A stretch of 64,000 nucleotides of DNA from Solenopsis invicta (Eukaryota; Arthropoda; Insecta; Hymenoptera; Formicidae). The stretch covers positions 15,820,710-15,884,709 of the forward strand of contig NC_052672.1 in the NCBI RefSeq assembly GCF_016802725.1. Reading direction: 5' to 3'. Made by a program: the position numbers and the translations under genes. How positions within the stretch are numbered: position 1 is the first letter of the stretch; every line of letters begins with the position of its first letter. The notes beneath the pieces were generated by a model, which worked only from the letters and a program-made list of their open reading frames with translations, was not told the origin of the DNA and did no database searches. Shown one piece after another: positions 42,401-51,136 of the stretch.

Positions 42401-43669
42401 GCAAAATGCAACGCGGCCATTATGCAACGAGATTACGATTAATAACGTAACGGGATTGATTGCACGGTCCGTGAGTCGCCGCCGGGTATCGGACTCGAAC
42501 GGGTTACGGCAGACAAATAAACCGATGAGAGAGTCGAATCGCGCGATCTTGCGAACGCGTTGCGTCAATGTAACATCGTGCGTCGTATTGAATCAGAAAT
42601 TACATTTGCGAGAGAGAGAGAGAGAAAGTGACTTTGATCGGATTCGAAAAGTATTTGGAAAAATGTCTTTACAAGCAATAAAATGTTTACAAATATGTAA
42701 TTAAATCGCTTTTTTTTATAACGTCTGCGATTATTGGACTTCTCGTGCGTGAAATTAATTTTTAAAGTTTACAAAAATTAATTAGATTTTAGAAAATATT
42801 TTCAGGAAATAAAAAACCAATAATAATTTTCAGAACAAAAACTTTGCCACAATTTTTCCAAAATATTCCATTAATTTGCTGTTATAAAACACGAATAAAA
42901 GAATATATCTCCCTTTTGTAGTAAATTTATTCATTAGTTTTCTGATCGAGCGCGGATTTTTAATTGTCGTTAATTCCAGGTGAAACATCATTAGTCGAAA
43001 TACATGCGTAACATACCTCGTGCTCCTCGTCCTCCTCAAGGTCTTCGCTCGGTTCTTTTTTAAGAATGAGCGCCGTACAAGAGAGGGAAGGTGAGCTGTC
43101 CCAGGACAGTGCTGAACACGCCGAACTCGCCGAGGACATCGATAAAGAGTCAAGATGACGATCGAGAAGATCCCTATCGCGACCATTGTCATTATGATCA
43201 CCAGGACTGAATTTAATGTCGTCCAGGCAGAGGGGATCCCTTTCGTCTGACGACGTCGTCACCTGGTTTACAAAGAAAAAAAGACGTTTTAATTTCTTAA
43301 AACAATATTAATTCATTCGTTCGAAAAGGCGGGGAAGGATAATGAAAAATATATTAATATTATATTAAATGTATATGAGAATACAATATAAATGAAAATA
43401 ATGATTATATAATATAAGAATTTGAGTAGAAAGATTCTCTCTGGGATAATTTGATAGCAAGCAATTTAATAGTTTGTCAGCATCGGCTGATTACACACCT
43501 CCATTTTGATTGGGGGGTCGAATTGTGCACTCGTTCCAGTGGACGTCGTCCACGAGATCGATGGTGCCCTGAAGAGGTTCCAGGGCGCTGTGTCCAGTTC
43601 CGTGGGGAGTTTTTTGTACGATTGTAGCTTCGGTTCGTCCTTCAGGTACCTCTCCATCTCGTAGCATGT
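25217..43669 (-). CDS. luna: Kruppel-like factor 6/7 (luna-type) transcription factor, 5' end missing
   Basis: Joined coding exons on the minus strand: 43669-43499, 43262-43017, 42392-42181, 41408-41182 and 25392-25217, giving 343 residues plus stop. Intron phases are 0, 0, 2 and 1, all GT...AG. Residues 1-13 (TCYEMERYLKDEP) match the conserved KLF6/7 block that follows the first coding exon in vertebrates. Residues 97-116 are Ser-rich, 128-145 acidic, and 155-162 read ILTPPSSP. Three C2H2 fingers follow: C262/C267/H280/H284, C292/C297/H310/H314 and C322/C325/H338/H342. The protein ends one residue after the last histidine, as KLF6/7 proteins do. Known KLFs are nuclear factors binding GC/CACCC boxes, and Drosophila luna acts in embryonic development. 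The missing first exon would add about 34 residues. Family assignment is firm; the exact isoform is inferred. Confidence 0.95.
29653..29745 (+). repeat. Diverged duplicated block, copy 1
   Basis: Shares with 30640-30744 the ordered words CGCATTTTATCGCCGCATAA / CGTTTTATTATCGCATAA, then CCTACGTAATA, GCxxTATTAAACAAG, and CTTAACxxxGTTAAA. Similarity is high over the last 45 bases and patchy upstream. No coding or transposon feature is evident. Confidence 0.65.
30640..30744 (+). repeat. Diverged duplicated block, copy 2
   Basis: Second copy of the block at 29653-29745, same orientation, about 1 kb apart, containing CTACGTAATAGAGCAGTATT. Confidence 0.65.
31006..31220. mobile_element. MITE-like element with about 50-bp TIRs and TA target duplication
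   Basis: The left end starts CATTGAGAAAAAAGTTATTA and continues ACTTGATTAAATTTTTCAAC. The right end, read on the minus strand, starts CACTGATAAAATGGTTATTA and continues ACTTGACTAAATTTTCCACT, so the terminal repeats match over about 50 bases. TA flanks both ends (31004-31005 and 31221-31222). The interior is AT-rich and non-coding, total about 215 bp. The CAxTGA start and TA site resemble the element at 4751-4934, suggesting a common Tc1/mariner-like source. Confidence 0.75.
31912..31985 (+). repeat. Diverged duplicated block, paired with 33523-33598
   Basis: Contains GCCGCGTGACGGATCGCCCG and then AGGGACGGCCGACTCGAG; the partner has GACCGCGTGATAGATCGTTC then GAGGGACGATCGGCTAGAC. The order and spacing of matching words are preserved over about 70 bases. 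Confidence 0.5.
32557..32683 (+). repeat. Diverged tandem copy A of a 127-bp block
   Basis: Aligns end to end with 32913-33039: shared words include GTAAGAAAGAG, AAGAAATAT, GCxCTATAAA, ACAAAAAGATTTT, GCCCCC and GATTTTCTG, with only a short gap. A third, weaker copy may lie at 33820-33905. Confidence 0.7.
32913..33039 (+). repeat. Diverged tandem copy B of a 127-bp block
   Basis: Second copy, same orientation as 32557-32683, offset about 356 bases. Open frames through these blocks look similar to each other only because the DNA is duplicated. Confidence 0.7.
33403..33434. repeat. GA microsatellite
   Basis: Uninterrupted GA run of about 16 units. Confidence 0.95.
33523..33598 (+). repeat. Diverged duplicated block, paired with 31912-31985
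   Basis: Second copy of the block described at 31912, same orientation, about 1.6 kb apart. Confidence 0.5.
35495..35572. repeat. ACG trinucleotide array
   Basis: About 25 ACG units with one ACA interruption. All three plus-strand frames stay open and read poly-Asp, poly-Thr or poly-Arg, which is a product of the repeat and not evidence of a gene. Confidence 0.95.
36496..36530. repeat. GCC trinucleotide repeat
   Basis: Imperfect GCC/GCT run within the large luna intron. Confidence 0.85.
39437..39475. repeat. CT microsatellite
   Basis: Uninterrupted CT run of about 19 units. Confidence 0.95.
40321..40450 (+). repeat. Perfect tandem duplication, 2 x 65 bp
   Basis: Bases 40321-40385 are repeated exactly at 40386-40450. 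Each unit starts AAGAATTTTATTGATTTATT and contains the palindrome AGACGCGTCT. Absence of differences implies a recent event or an assembly artefact. Confidence 0.95.
41182..41408 (-). CDS. luna: luna coding exon 5 (zinc finger 1)
   Basis: 227 nt, residues 210 (split Arg) to 286 (split Gly). The acceptor is CGTTTTTGCAG and the donor GTGAGTGA. An Ala/Thr/His-rich linker leads to the basic segment KRRIHK and finger 1, CQFPGCKKVYTKSSHLKAHQ, ending RTHTG. The YTKSSHLKAH helix is the standard KLF finger 1. The phase-1 donor falls inside the HTGEKP linker, a position shared by KLF genes widely, which supports the join to the last exon 15.8 kb away. Confidence 0.96.
41409..42180 (-). other. luna intron (772 nt), phase 2
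   Basis: Starts GTAAGTGT and ends CGTTTTTGCAG in the sense direction. The 41530-41690 part is CpG-rich with a chance open frame on the plus strand; nothing recognisable. Confidence 0.9.
42181..42392 (-). CDS. luna: luna coding exon 4 (DSGxxS and LTPPSSP motifs)
   Basis: 70 codons plus two bases, residues 140-209. The acceptor is TTGCCGTTACAG and the donor GTAAGTGT. It begins EIEEEEDSGCESEGQ, continuing the acidic stretch of the previous exon, then ILTPPSSPGSG, which matches the TPPSSPEL motif of vertebrate KLF6/KLF7. A Ser/His-rich linker follows, then SAIVRVTTGNAQGVA. DSGCES (42374-42357) fits the phosphodegron pattern DSGxxS recognised by beta-TrCP/Slimb when both serines are phosphorylated; function here is inferred only. 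Confidence 0.93.
42393..43016 (-). other. luna intron (624 nt), phase 0
   Basis: Starts GTATGTTA and ends TTGCCGTTACAG in the sense direction. It contains a short GA run at 42610-42625 (plus strand) and AT-rich sequence; no gene is seen. Confidence 0.9.
43017..43262 (-). CDS. luna: luna coding exon 3 (Ser-rich and acidic region)
   Basis: 82 codons, residues 58-139, beginning VTTSSDERDPLCLDD and ending EEDEEHE. The acceptor is TTTGTAAACCAG and the donor GTATGTTA. It carries a Ser-rich segment (SLSMSSASSACSALSWDSSP) and then LILKKEPSEDLEEDEEHE, combining a second psi-K-x-E motif (LKKE, residues 124-127) with a strongly acidic tail. By analogy to KLF6/7 this is the activation region. Sequence here is poorly conserved between phyla, so the call rests on frame, splice sites and position between recognised exons. 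Confidence 0.9.
43263..43498 (-). other. luna intron (236 nt), phase 0
   Basis: Starts GTGTGTAA and ends TTTGTAAACCAG in the sense direction. It is AT-rich and nothing else is visible. Confidence 0.9.
43499..43669 (-). CDS. luna: luna coding exon 2 (first in window)
   Basis: 57 codons. The acceptor CCTCTTTCAG precedes ACATGCTACGAG (Thr-Cys-Tyr-Glu), and the donor GTGTGTAA follows ATGGAG. The phase-0 start at Thr-Cys is where the mammalian KLF6/7 second exon begins (EEYWQQ | TCLELERYL), so the upstream exon should end with a complete codon. The last four residues, IKME, fit the SUMO consensus psi-K-x-E. A second frame is also open across this exon (protein starting MSPLSDML), but it lacks the family motif and breaks at the next junction. 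Confidence 0.93.
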
Positions 43670-45521
43670 CTGAAAGAGGAGACAAGTGGGCTTGTTAGGA
43701 GACTGAAGCGACTTAAGTATCCCGCCGAGCCACTCACGCTGAAATGGTGGCAATGGGCGGTACTGCGGCTTAAATTTAATAGTTATAAAAGAGGAGGAGG
43801 AACGGAAACCGATTACAATCAGATGATATATTATATATTGCTTTAATAGTGATAGGCTCTTCACACTTCTACACAGAATACTTAGTGAATATATTTGATC
43901 AGAAATTACAGTTCTGCGCAAAAAAAAAACATGACAGATCGCCAGAGTAATGTAATTATATAACCGGTTTATAAGTTATTGGAACATCGAAACCGCATCT
44001 CTCAATAATCAGCTGTAATTGAAGAAATTATATTCATCAATATCGAGCATGCGAAAACATTTTGACTGGACAAATTATTTATAAAAAGCATAATGAAAAA
44101 TCAGAAAATAAAATATTTTCTTGCGATACATTTAATTTACTTTTACAGTGATAAGCGCTTGCGGCGATCGCGAGGCCGCAAATGCTGCAGAAATTATCTT
44201 TAGGAGTCAAGCATCCCATATGGGAAAGTACATTCCCGTCAACGCAACTACTCCGCGAGTTTGCGAAGTTGATGCTCTCCCGTAGGCTGTGCCAGTTTGG
44301 TACAGTTCCTTGGAGAGAGTACAAAGTTATGCTACTCACTGCGAGGAATTATGCACCAACTATACCACACAAATGAGATTATAGCACCCTGTTCTGGCTA
44401 AGTCTCCTTCGGGTCCTTCGTCCTGTCGACTTCTCTTTGAACGAACGCTTCGCATGGCGAATAATCGCGAAATAATAGCTGCGCAATAGTTTGCGATTTT
44501 AATACCTATTACGTACGCAAGTTTTAAGCGATAACAACGTTATAAAACAATGGTCTATTTGGTTTTTCAAAAATTTGCTTATTACGGGAGTCGATTAGGA
44601 CCGTCCATTTTTGCTTCAATATCATTATTTCCATTTATTTTGTTTTATTTTCTTTACATTGTTACAGTAAAAAAAAGCAATGTAAAAAGACAGTTAATGC
44701 AGAAGGCGGCGAAAGGTAGGATAGTTGATGTAAAAATAATAAATATTCAATTTCGTATATTGTCTATCGCTTTTTTAATTAATTGCAATTTTGGAACGTT
44801 ATTTTAATTTCCTAATATCTATTATATTTCAGCATAGAAAATACTTATTTCTTCAATTCATATATATAATTCGTTTCATAATTTATTTTTTCTCTCATTA
44901 TTGTATCGCGTGATAGCAATGGAAACACTTTCAAGATTACCTTTTACTAAGTTTCCCTAATCATGAATAACAGTAATTATTGAAAACCACATGATGTTCG
45001 GTGAGGGTAAATTATGCCAGCGTTGAACAGCTATATTGTTCTTCTTTCCGTCTGCGAACTAAAAATGATAGCTGAGCAAGCATTCTTTGTGCACTTTGGT
45101 ATCTTCCTTCGGGCATTGTCTGCCAATTTATTATTCGCCCTAACGGTTACCATCAGGAGCGACGGCTCTGTCTGACGCTATTACAAATGAAGCTATTCGC
45201 CTTTTATAAAGCTACTTTAAGAACGTTTGTTACATGCCGACGCTGGTAGCGGCATAATATAGTTCATCGAGAAATGTATTCTTAAATGTCATGACAACCA
45301 ACACATCTTAATAAACAGCCTCTATGAAGCGGGTAATTAAATATACAGTGCCACCATCGCCGCTTTTACAAATAGAAATTTAAAAGCACATAAAGCCTGT
45401 TTTATGTCGAGTCTTCAATTAAAAATAGTGTACTAGGGTATTAAGTGAATTAGGAAGTGCTGTTTCACACCGAGTGAATCGGCTTTCGAAAACCGCAGTC
45501 ATAAAATTAAAAGGCGGAAAT

Positions 45522-45538
45522 GCGCGCGCGCGCGCGCG
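45522..45538. repeat. Alternating GC run
   Basis: 17 bases of alternating GCGC, a classical Z-DNA-forming sequence. Confidence 0.9.
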
Positions 45539-45905
45539 GGGCGTCCTTACTTATCTTTAACGCCATAATTTACGATAAGTACGTTGAGAATCAAACAACG
45601 AGCGAGAAGTCAAGTCTATTTTCCCGCCTGACAAAGATTCTTTGGGAACTGCAAAAAATGGCTCCGCGCCGAAGTTCGAGGGCTGCGTCTAATGCCGTCG
45701 GTCCCTTCTGCGAGAAAAATAATCGCCGCCGGGCTCCTTCATTATTCACGATTAAAGTTCGTCCGGGGCCACCGTGGGTACGACTAACGGCGTTAATATA
45801 ACTTGGAAAGGAATTTTATCACTCGCTTAGGGACCGTTTCTCCTTCCCTGGAGCTTGCTCCGGCATCAACTGAACTTTACTAATCCTGACCTCCGAGGCA
45901 CAGCT

Positions 45906-45924
45906 CTATATATATATATATATA
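45906..45924. repeat. TA dinucleotide repeat
   Basis: Uninterrupted TA run of about nine units. Confidence 0.9.
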
Positions 45925-48900
45925 AACGACCGATCTATCCCGTCGACTTAATCTGTCAGAAAATCTTCGAGGAAAACAACGTTAATCGTCGTTGCAAATA
46001 GAATAATATTAATGCGTTCGAAGCCATGGAAATATCGATCGATTCTATCTACAGGCATCTAAATATCTAAACAAATAAATAACAAACTAATAAAACGAAC
46101 AGCGGAAGAAATTGTAAAACCATATGAAACTTTGCGAAGAGAAATGTATCTCCTTTCATTATTGAAATAAGGACGAAGGAAATAATTAGGTCCAGATATC
46201 GAAAATCACATTTATGTGATAATAAATTCTCCAATTGTAAGCTCATCATCAGTTTCATTCAAGGCAGATGTAAATTAATATTTGTTGGTTATCGTAATAA
46301 GCTTGCATTTGACTAAAGCAAAGGCATTTGCAAATTCTCGCTTAAATAATTTGTGAATAGTATCAAAATTTCGTCGTTCGTTACGGCGTAATGTGCGTTA
46401 TATTAATATTGATTCTGTGCAGCGACGTCGTAACCCACCGCAAAACAGGAAGCAAATGCATTTACGAGGCTACGTACGACTCGCGTTCGGGGAAACGGAG
46501 CTCGACCTTTCGCAGTTTCTAGACCATTCCAGGAAGGTGGATGGTTTCGCGGAAGATATTTTGATTTTCTTTGTTTCCGTAACGGTAAATCGGCTCTCCC
46601 GCCGCCGCCGCCTAGAAGTGTGCTGCGCGAAGGAATTGCCGGGAAAAGTAACCGGGAGCTTTCCGGTTAAGCGAACATTCGTAGCTTTACGACTTCACGG
46701 AGACGAGCCGAAGCGCGTCCTCTCGCCATTGGCTTCGTTAAATTCAAAACTGCGTAATAATTTAGAAGCTCACGGCGGAGCCCGTCTGTGTGCGCGCCCA
46801 CGGTCGATCACAATAGCCGCACTAACGTTTTCCGTCGGAATGCCCCATAAGCATCCGAATTGCGGAATTCTCTATTACGCTTTTCGCGATGAGCCCACAG
46901 GCCATTCGTCCGCGGATTTACGCGACCCTGCGCCGCTCTCTTCGTCAGTGCTGTGGAATTTCCCCAACGAAATTATACAATTTGAGAGAACTTGTTCACA
47001 CGTCTCATTTACACGGCTGTTTTAAATACAATCGTCGCTCCGCGTTACCGCGTTACCGCGTCCACGCGTTTCGCTCGAATTTTTCGAGACACGCAACATA
47101 ATAAGTACGAGAATTTCGTCATTCGCGCGACGGACGTGAAGCGCATTCAATATTGATAAACAAGTTGAGATGATCTCCAAGTTATGTCACCAATTTTCTA
47201 TGGGTATTGATATTCCTCTCGTGGGACCTGAACAAACACTCAGTGAGTGCGAATTTTTTTTACGATGTTTACTTTCTTTTAGCTGACGAAGGGAACGCGC
47301 TGCGAGGGACAGTGGCAATAAAAAAATTCCATGGATCGATAGGCCGAATGCTCGATGAAAAAGAACGATGAAAGGAGACCGTCTCGCCATTATGTTTTTA
47401 TAGGTAAACCTGTAAGCCATTTGCAGCGGATTTATGAGGTTCTAGCAATTCCGCTGCATCACATACGCGATCAGCGAAAACATTCCCGTTGCTCGTCAAA
47501 CATCGTGTCAGACATTAAAGTGCAATTATTCGGATATCGGGGCGTAATATTTTAAGAGCGATCACAGAAGTGTGTGATCAAATTTCAAACTTTTTAAGGC
47601 ATCGATATTAATATCTACATATCGCTATTTGCTACAACGATATAAAAAGAAAACAAAGTTTTGCAGTTTGAACGTTTTGAATCGTTAAAATTTTATAGCA
47701 TTATTTTTAAATGCGAATTTAGAAATTTTTTCTTTCAGTGTACAACGCTATCAAATTCGATATTAATCGACGTTGTTATTTACGTGATAAAAATTGATAT
47801 ACAGAGATCGTGCAGAACTCCTATGGTTTCGCAAGAAATACAATTTGATTTTCTGGCGACCTAGCTGCAATTGCGTTTCATTCGGTATCGCGTAATGTTG
47901 TGATATCAAAGGCTATTTGCGGATTTTTATTTCTCATGGAACCACGGGGACTTTCTACATCCGACCAACGAGGTCATATCTAAAAGAGAAAACGTCTTCG
48001 TCGGGCTCAATGGGCGCAGAAACAGTTCGGAGATAATGGTCACTCTCTACGACCGATAAGACCGTTCTTAATGATAACGGCGTCATTTCGGGGTTTGTGT
48101 AGGATAGAGCTCGATTCGACGGTGGGCTATCACATCGGACAAACAGTAGGAAGAAAAAAAGAAACGAGAAAAGAAAATCGACCGGATCGTGGAGCGGAGC
48201 GCGAAATCTGAACGGACAAAAAGGACATCGAGAGTTCCATCTTGGATTCTCAAAATCTCTTATCGCATCCCACTCGTAGATCCCCGAAAGCCGGACTCTT
48301 CTTCTTTCTAGAGACCACCAGTCACCTCTCACTCTTATTTCTCTGTCTTCCTTCTCCCTCGACTATAAAGAGTTTACGCAAAGTCAAATCTCGCGTTACT
48401 CAACCTCGTGGAGACACTTGGACAGTAACGAGGCCGGAATCCGCTGGATCTGGCGGTAACAATAAAATAAAGTATTTTCAAGGAGCCGTGCGCGGCTCTT
48501 TGAAGCGGCAGGCTCGAACATCGAGAATTGCAGCTGGTGAGAGACTCGACGGTGAGAACCAAGAGGGAGGAAACGAGTGGCGAGAGAGGGGAGAGTGAGC
48601 CACCCCTGAGGAGAAAGATAATCTTCGCCCGTCGGCGGAATTTCGCGCGGTAGATTCACCTTTTCTTCCCTCTCGCGCATTTTTCAGCCCTCACCTCGCG
48701 CACCGTTCTGGCGGACCTGAAGTTCCGCAGTAATTCCACGGGACTGTCATTAACAGAGCTCTCGCGGCTCGCTCGAGAGCGAATGAATGATAACCCGAAC
48801 TCGCATTCGCGCACTCGCGTCCGCGCGCACGCGAGCGAGCGAGCGTCGATGCATTTCAGCCCTCCCGCTAGGAGGACCACCACGGTGGCGGTCTGCCAGG

Positions 48901-50500
48901 TCGTTAAAGAGATCCCCGCGACTTTAAGGGCGCCGTAAACCCGCGAATTTATCTCGTCCTTTCCTCCTACTTTTCAGCTCCCCGCGCGTTTCTTCTCTTT
49001 CGTCTGATCTCGCCCACCCTCGCCCCACGTCCTCGGAACGACGAAATTTGGAAAGCGCGGTCGAGGTCGTCTCTTCCATCTCTGTCCCATCCTTCCTTTT
49101 AATCGCGCCTCCTCCGCTCCCTCTCATTTCTTTTCGAGCAGCGCCGGAAAGAAAGGAACGACGATCAGGTGCTTTCCATCGGATATCGGGACTCTCTCTC
49201 CGGGCCGCGGACTGATTAAATGGAGTGTACCGTATCTTAATCTCGTACCGTATGCGCGCTCTCGTTCTGCGTCGGAGATACGAAACCTCGGGAGCGACGG
49301 CGCGTCGGGGCCAGCGCGAGGATTTACGATTTTGGCCCTTCGGGCGTTTGAATCGCTATCTCGATTTTGCGGACTCGAGGGAAGTATCGAATGGTGGTGC
49401 GCCGTGCCAGCCTCTACATCGCGAATTGTCTCTCGTAGCTAGCAATACTTCAGCCTTCTGAGATACTAAATATATATTGTTTCAAGTAACGTTTACAAGA
49501 TATCTTGTTGAAGAAATCTAGAGAAACAATTTTTTATCGCGTGTACTTGTATTCCAAAAGAAGCAAATCGTATTCAAAACTGCATTACATATACATTTAA
49601 TACTTTAATATTAATTTTAAAAATTGCATGTAAAATAAATATATAAAACAAATCGGGAAATCGAAGAATCAAATTATCGAAGAGTTTTTTTTTCGAACTT
49701 TATCTTGTATAAATCCACAGAAATTACTGATTGATACGATAAACTTTACGTCTTAAGACACGTTCCTTAATACAATGTCGCTGGCGAAATCTTCGTCGAG
49801 AGCGATATCGATCGCGTCTGCTCCGGATGCATCGAGGAAATCCTGGCGAGGCGACATTCAAGAGAATGGCATCTAGAACGCGAGATCGTGGAGGGATACC
49901 ATCCAACCTGATCGTGTTTTGAGGCTTATGGTTTTCCTCCGCCATGCCGGTCGTCCACTCGAAAACGCGACGGAACGCCGTTATAGCGAAGACGATATCC
50001 CGGAGGTCAGGGTTAACGACGCTAACAAGCTGTGGCTGAGTGACTTACGACTAATTCAGCATCCGTCCCCTTTCTCTCGTCCCCGCCGCACATGTCTCGT
50101 GATGATGATTCTCGGACAGATGCCTAAGAAGAGAAAGAAATGGAGACCGGTACAAAGAGCGAGCGGCTGTCTCGTCCGACCAATAGAATGCAATGGGGAC
50201 TAGGTTCGTTAGGGTACAATCGTACATACGGTGAAACGATACAATTGTTTGTTATTGTTGTGACGTCATCTTGTTAAGAACGCCTTCGTGCTTCTAAGCT
50301 TGTTAACCGGTAATTTGTTACCACCGCGATTCGCGGTAAGGAAATGAGGGAAAAGGAGCGGAAGTAAGCGTAGCAGTCAGCAAATGATTTCCGGGTGTGC
50401 ACAATACACCGTGATGCTCTTTAAAGAGGAACGAACTCGCGTAGGTGTAGGTTGATCGTGCAAACTTGATTCTAAGCCAGCGGCGATTCAAGAATAACAT

Positions 50501-50525
50501 CATTCATTCATTCATTCATTCATTC
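50501..50525. repeat. CATT tetranucleotide repeat
   Basis: Six tandem CATT units. Confidence 0.95.
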
Positions 50526-51091
50526 TCGCGTATACATTTAATGGCCGTGTTTTAGTAACGCTGTTGTAAATCTGTTGAAATACAGAGAATTTGTGCCTAA
50601 TGACGATAAAAAATCTCTTGACAAATGGAGTCACACAAATTCGAGGTAGGAAACGAGGGTACCATAAAGTGAAATAATTGGCTTGCGATACACGACAATG
50701 ATGAATCAACTTGCGCAACGTAGTCGAGGCGGCGCGGCGTTTGCTTCAGTGGTAAATTTATCCACAGCACGCGTTTCATCGCAATATCTGGTGTAATAGC
50801 AGCTAAGCAAACAGCCGATTTTTATTAGCCCCTACGATTCCTTTGTGAGGGGATAGGGGCTTATCGTCGAGAAGGAATCCTCTTGCGCTGTCTGTCTACG
50901 CTCGCCTCCTCATTGGCCCTTCTCTCTCGTTCCTCGGCAGCGGCCTTCAAAGCCAGCGGCAGCCCTCGACGAAGATTCGGAACACGAGAGGGATCAGTGC
51001 CAAGGATCATAGGGTTCAAATTCCTGGAAGAACCGCAAACTAACTGGCGTACAGTCGATACCAGAAAGGTATTCGGCCTCGAGCCAGCGTA

Positions 51092-51109
51092 GGAACCACA
51101 CGTGGTTCC
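51092..51109. repeat. 18-bp interrupted palindrome
   Basis: GGAACCAC, spacer AC, GTGGTTCC. It lies just before a CA microsatellite. Confidence 0.8.
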
Positions 51110-51115
51110 GTGGAA

Positions 51116-51136
51116 ACACACACACACACACACACA
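51116..51136. repeat. CA microsatellite
   Basis: Uninterrupted CA run of about ten units. Confidence 0.95.

Noticed and set aside
43491..43685. Alternative frame (starting MSPLSDML) over luna exon 2
   Set aside because: It lacks the TCYEMERYL motif and does not continue in frame through the phase-0 junction into exon 3.
44079..44339. Minus-strand frame with Cys pairs (CSICGLAIAASAYHCK)
   Set aside because: Spacing does not fit a zinc finger; no splice signals tie it to luna.
46393..47025. Longest open frame of the window (210 residues, plus strand), preceded by a splice-acceptor-like TTCTGTGCAG
   Set aside because: No domain or family signature, mixed basic and hydrophobic composition, and no supporting donor or neighbour exons; most likely a chance frame in CpG-richer intronic DNA.
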